From positions 1 through 21,225 of the forward strand of contig PBSW01000017.1 in NCBI GenBank assembly GCA_002726865.1: a stretch of 21,225 nucleotides of DNA, given 5' to 3'. The stretch comes from Candidatus Bathyarchaeota archaeon. GTDB lineage: Archaea > Thermoproteota > Bathyarchaeia > TCS64. Positions 20,935 to 21,225 of this stretch are shown here, in pieces. Every line of letters starts with the position of its first letter. The stretch's first letter is position 1. Made by a program: the position numbers and the translations under genes. The notes below the pieces were generated by a model. It did not search any database. It had not been told where the DNA came from and was given only the letters and a program-made list of their open reading frames with translations.

Positions 20935-21225
20935 CTAGACTACTCTTGGCTCCAGCTCCCCTCTACCAACCCTAACGGCTATTTCTGCCAGGATCTGCAA
21001 AGGATCAACCACAGGCACCGCTATATCCCCATTCTTTAGGACCAATGAAATCTCAGTGCATCCGCAGATAACAAGGTCAACATCACGCCCTAAGAGGTCC
21101 TGGGTCACATCCAATGTTAAACTCCGACCTGTGTCCAAGTCTCCCTTCTTGATATGTCGGTATATAGCATCCATCACGCGGCGCTGGAGCTCGATCGTTG
21201 GAACCAGAACCTCAATTCCAGCCAT
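20935..21225 (-). CDS. Aspartate/glutamate racemase family protein, C-terminal half (5' end outside the window)
   Basis: At least 96 residues are visible. GIEVLVPTIELQRRVMDAIY and the catalytic block LVICGCTEISLVL, with the second active-site cysteine, are typical of the Asp/Glu/hydantoin racemase superfamily. They are followed by VPVVDPLQILAEIAVRVG at the C-terminus. These enzymes are about 230 residues with two cysteines acting as acid and base. The N-terminal half with the first cysteine lies beyond base 21225. The ATG at the window edge is most likely an internal methionine. Substrate (aspartate, glutamate or other) cannot be told. Confidence 0.85.
   Translation of the reverse strand: MAGIEVLVPTIELQRRVMDAIYRHIKKGDLDTGRSLTLDVTQDLLGRDVDLVICGCTEISLVLKNGDIAVPVVDPLQILAEIAVRVGRGELEPRVV

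Overview
The window is archaeal. It carries TATA-binding protein (TBP), a TFE-beta/RPC39-like iron-sulfur transcription factor, an archaeal Sm-like protein, the mismatch endonuclease NucS, an archaeal-type (Sec11-like) signal peptidase and a type IA topoisomerase. Many genes start 25-33 nt downstream of a TATA-like box with little or no leader. TFE-beta together with formate dehydrogenase and heterodisulfide-reductase modules suggests a TACK-type anaerobe such as a Bathyarchaeia relative. That placement is inference.

Layout. 1-2.8 kb: an ECF-type membrane substrate-binding (S) component, an OB-fold + HD-domain gene pair, an Sm-like protein and a SAM methyltransferase. 2.8-8.1 kb: an AT-rich accessory stretch with a two-domain winged-helix regulator, decayed genes, a capreomycidine-synthase-like aminotransferase, nucS and several very small ORFs. 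It is bracketed by two inverted copies of a ~45-bp promoter-like repeat (2897-2941 and 7741-7789). 8.1-11 kb: a Zn-binding protein of unknown role, then topoisomerase with a small zinc-finger protein directly behind it. 11-17.8 kb: redox metabolism, with a diaminopentanoate-dehydrogenase-like oxidoreductase, an FAD/NAD disulfide-reductase-like flavoprotein, a remnant of a CCG-domain protein, and the operon hdrC-hdrB-fdhA. 18-20.3 kb: an operon of unknown gene, tbp, tfe-beta and signal peptidase. 20.3-21.2 kb: small genes and the C-terminal half of an Asp/Glu racemase running off the window.

Most interesting: (1) the conserved HdrB N-terminus, including the first cysteine of its first CCG motif, is encoded upstream of the only usable start codon. 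It lies in the -1 frame relative to hdrC, across a G5A6 run that sits at the hdrC stop codon. This implies frameshifting into an HdrD-like HdrC-HdrB fusion, a non-canonical start, or a sequence error. (2) A formate dehydrogenase catalytic subunit is coupled to HdrB/HdrC with no HdrA, FdhB or MvhD in view. (3) TBP and a TFE-beta homologue are co-transcribed. (4) A pair of inverted promoter-like repeats flanks the accessory stretch. (5) A protein-like reading frame is interrupted only by four TAG codons. (6) Several small genes under 60 codons have their own promoters, notably 20384-20518 and 7103-7270. No tRNA, rRNA or CRISPR array was seen.
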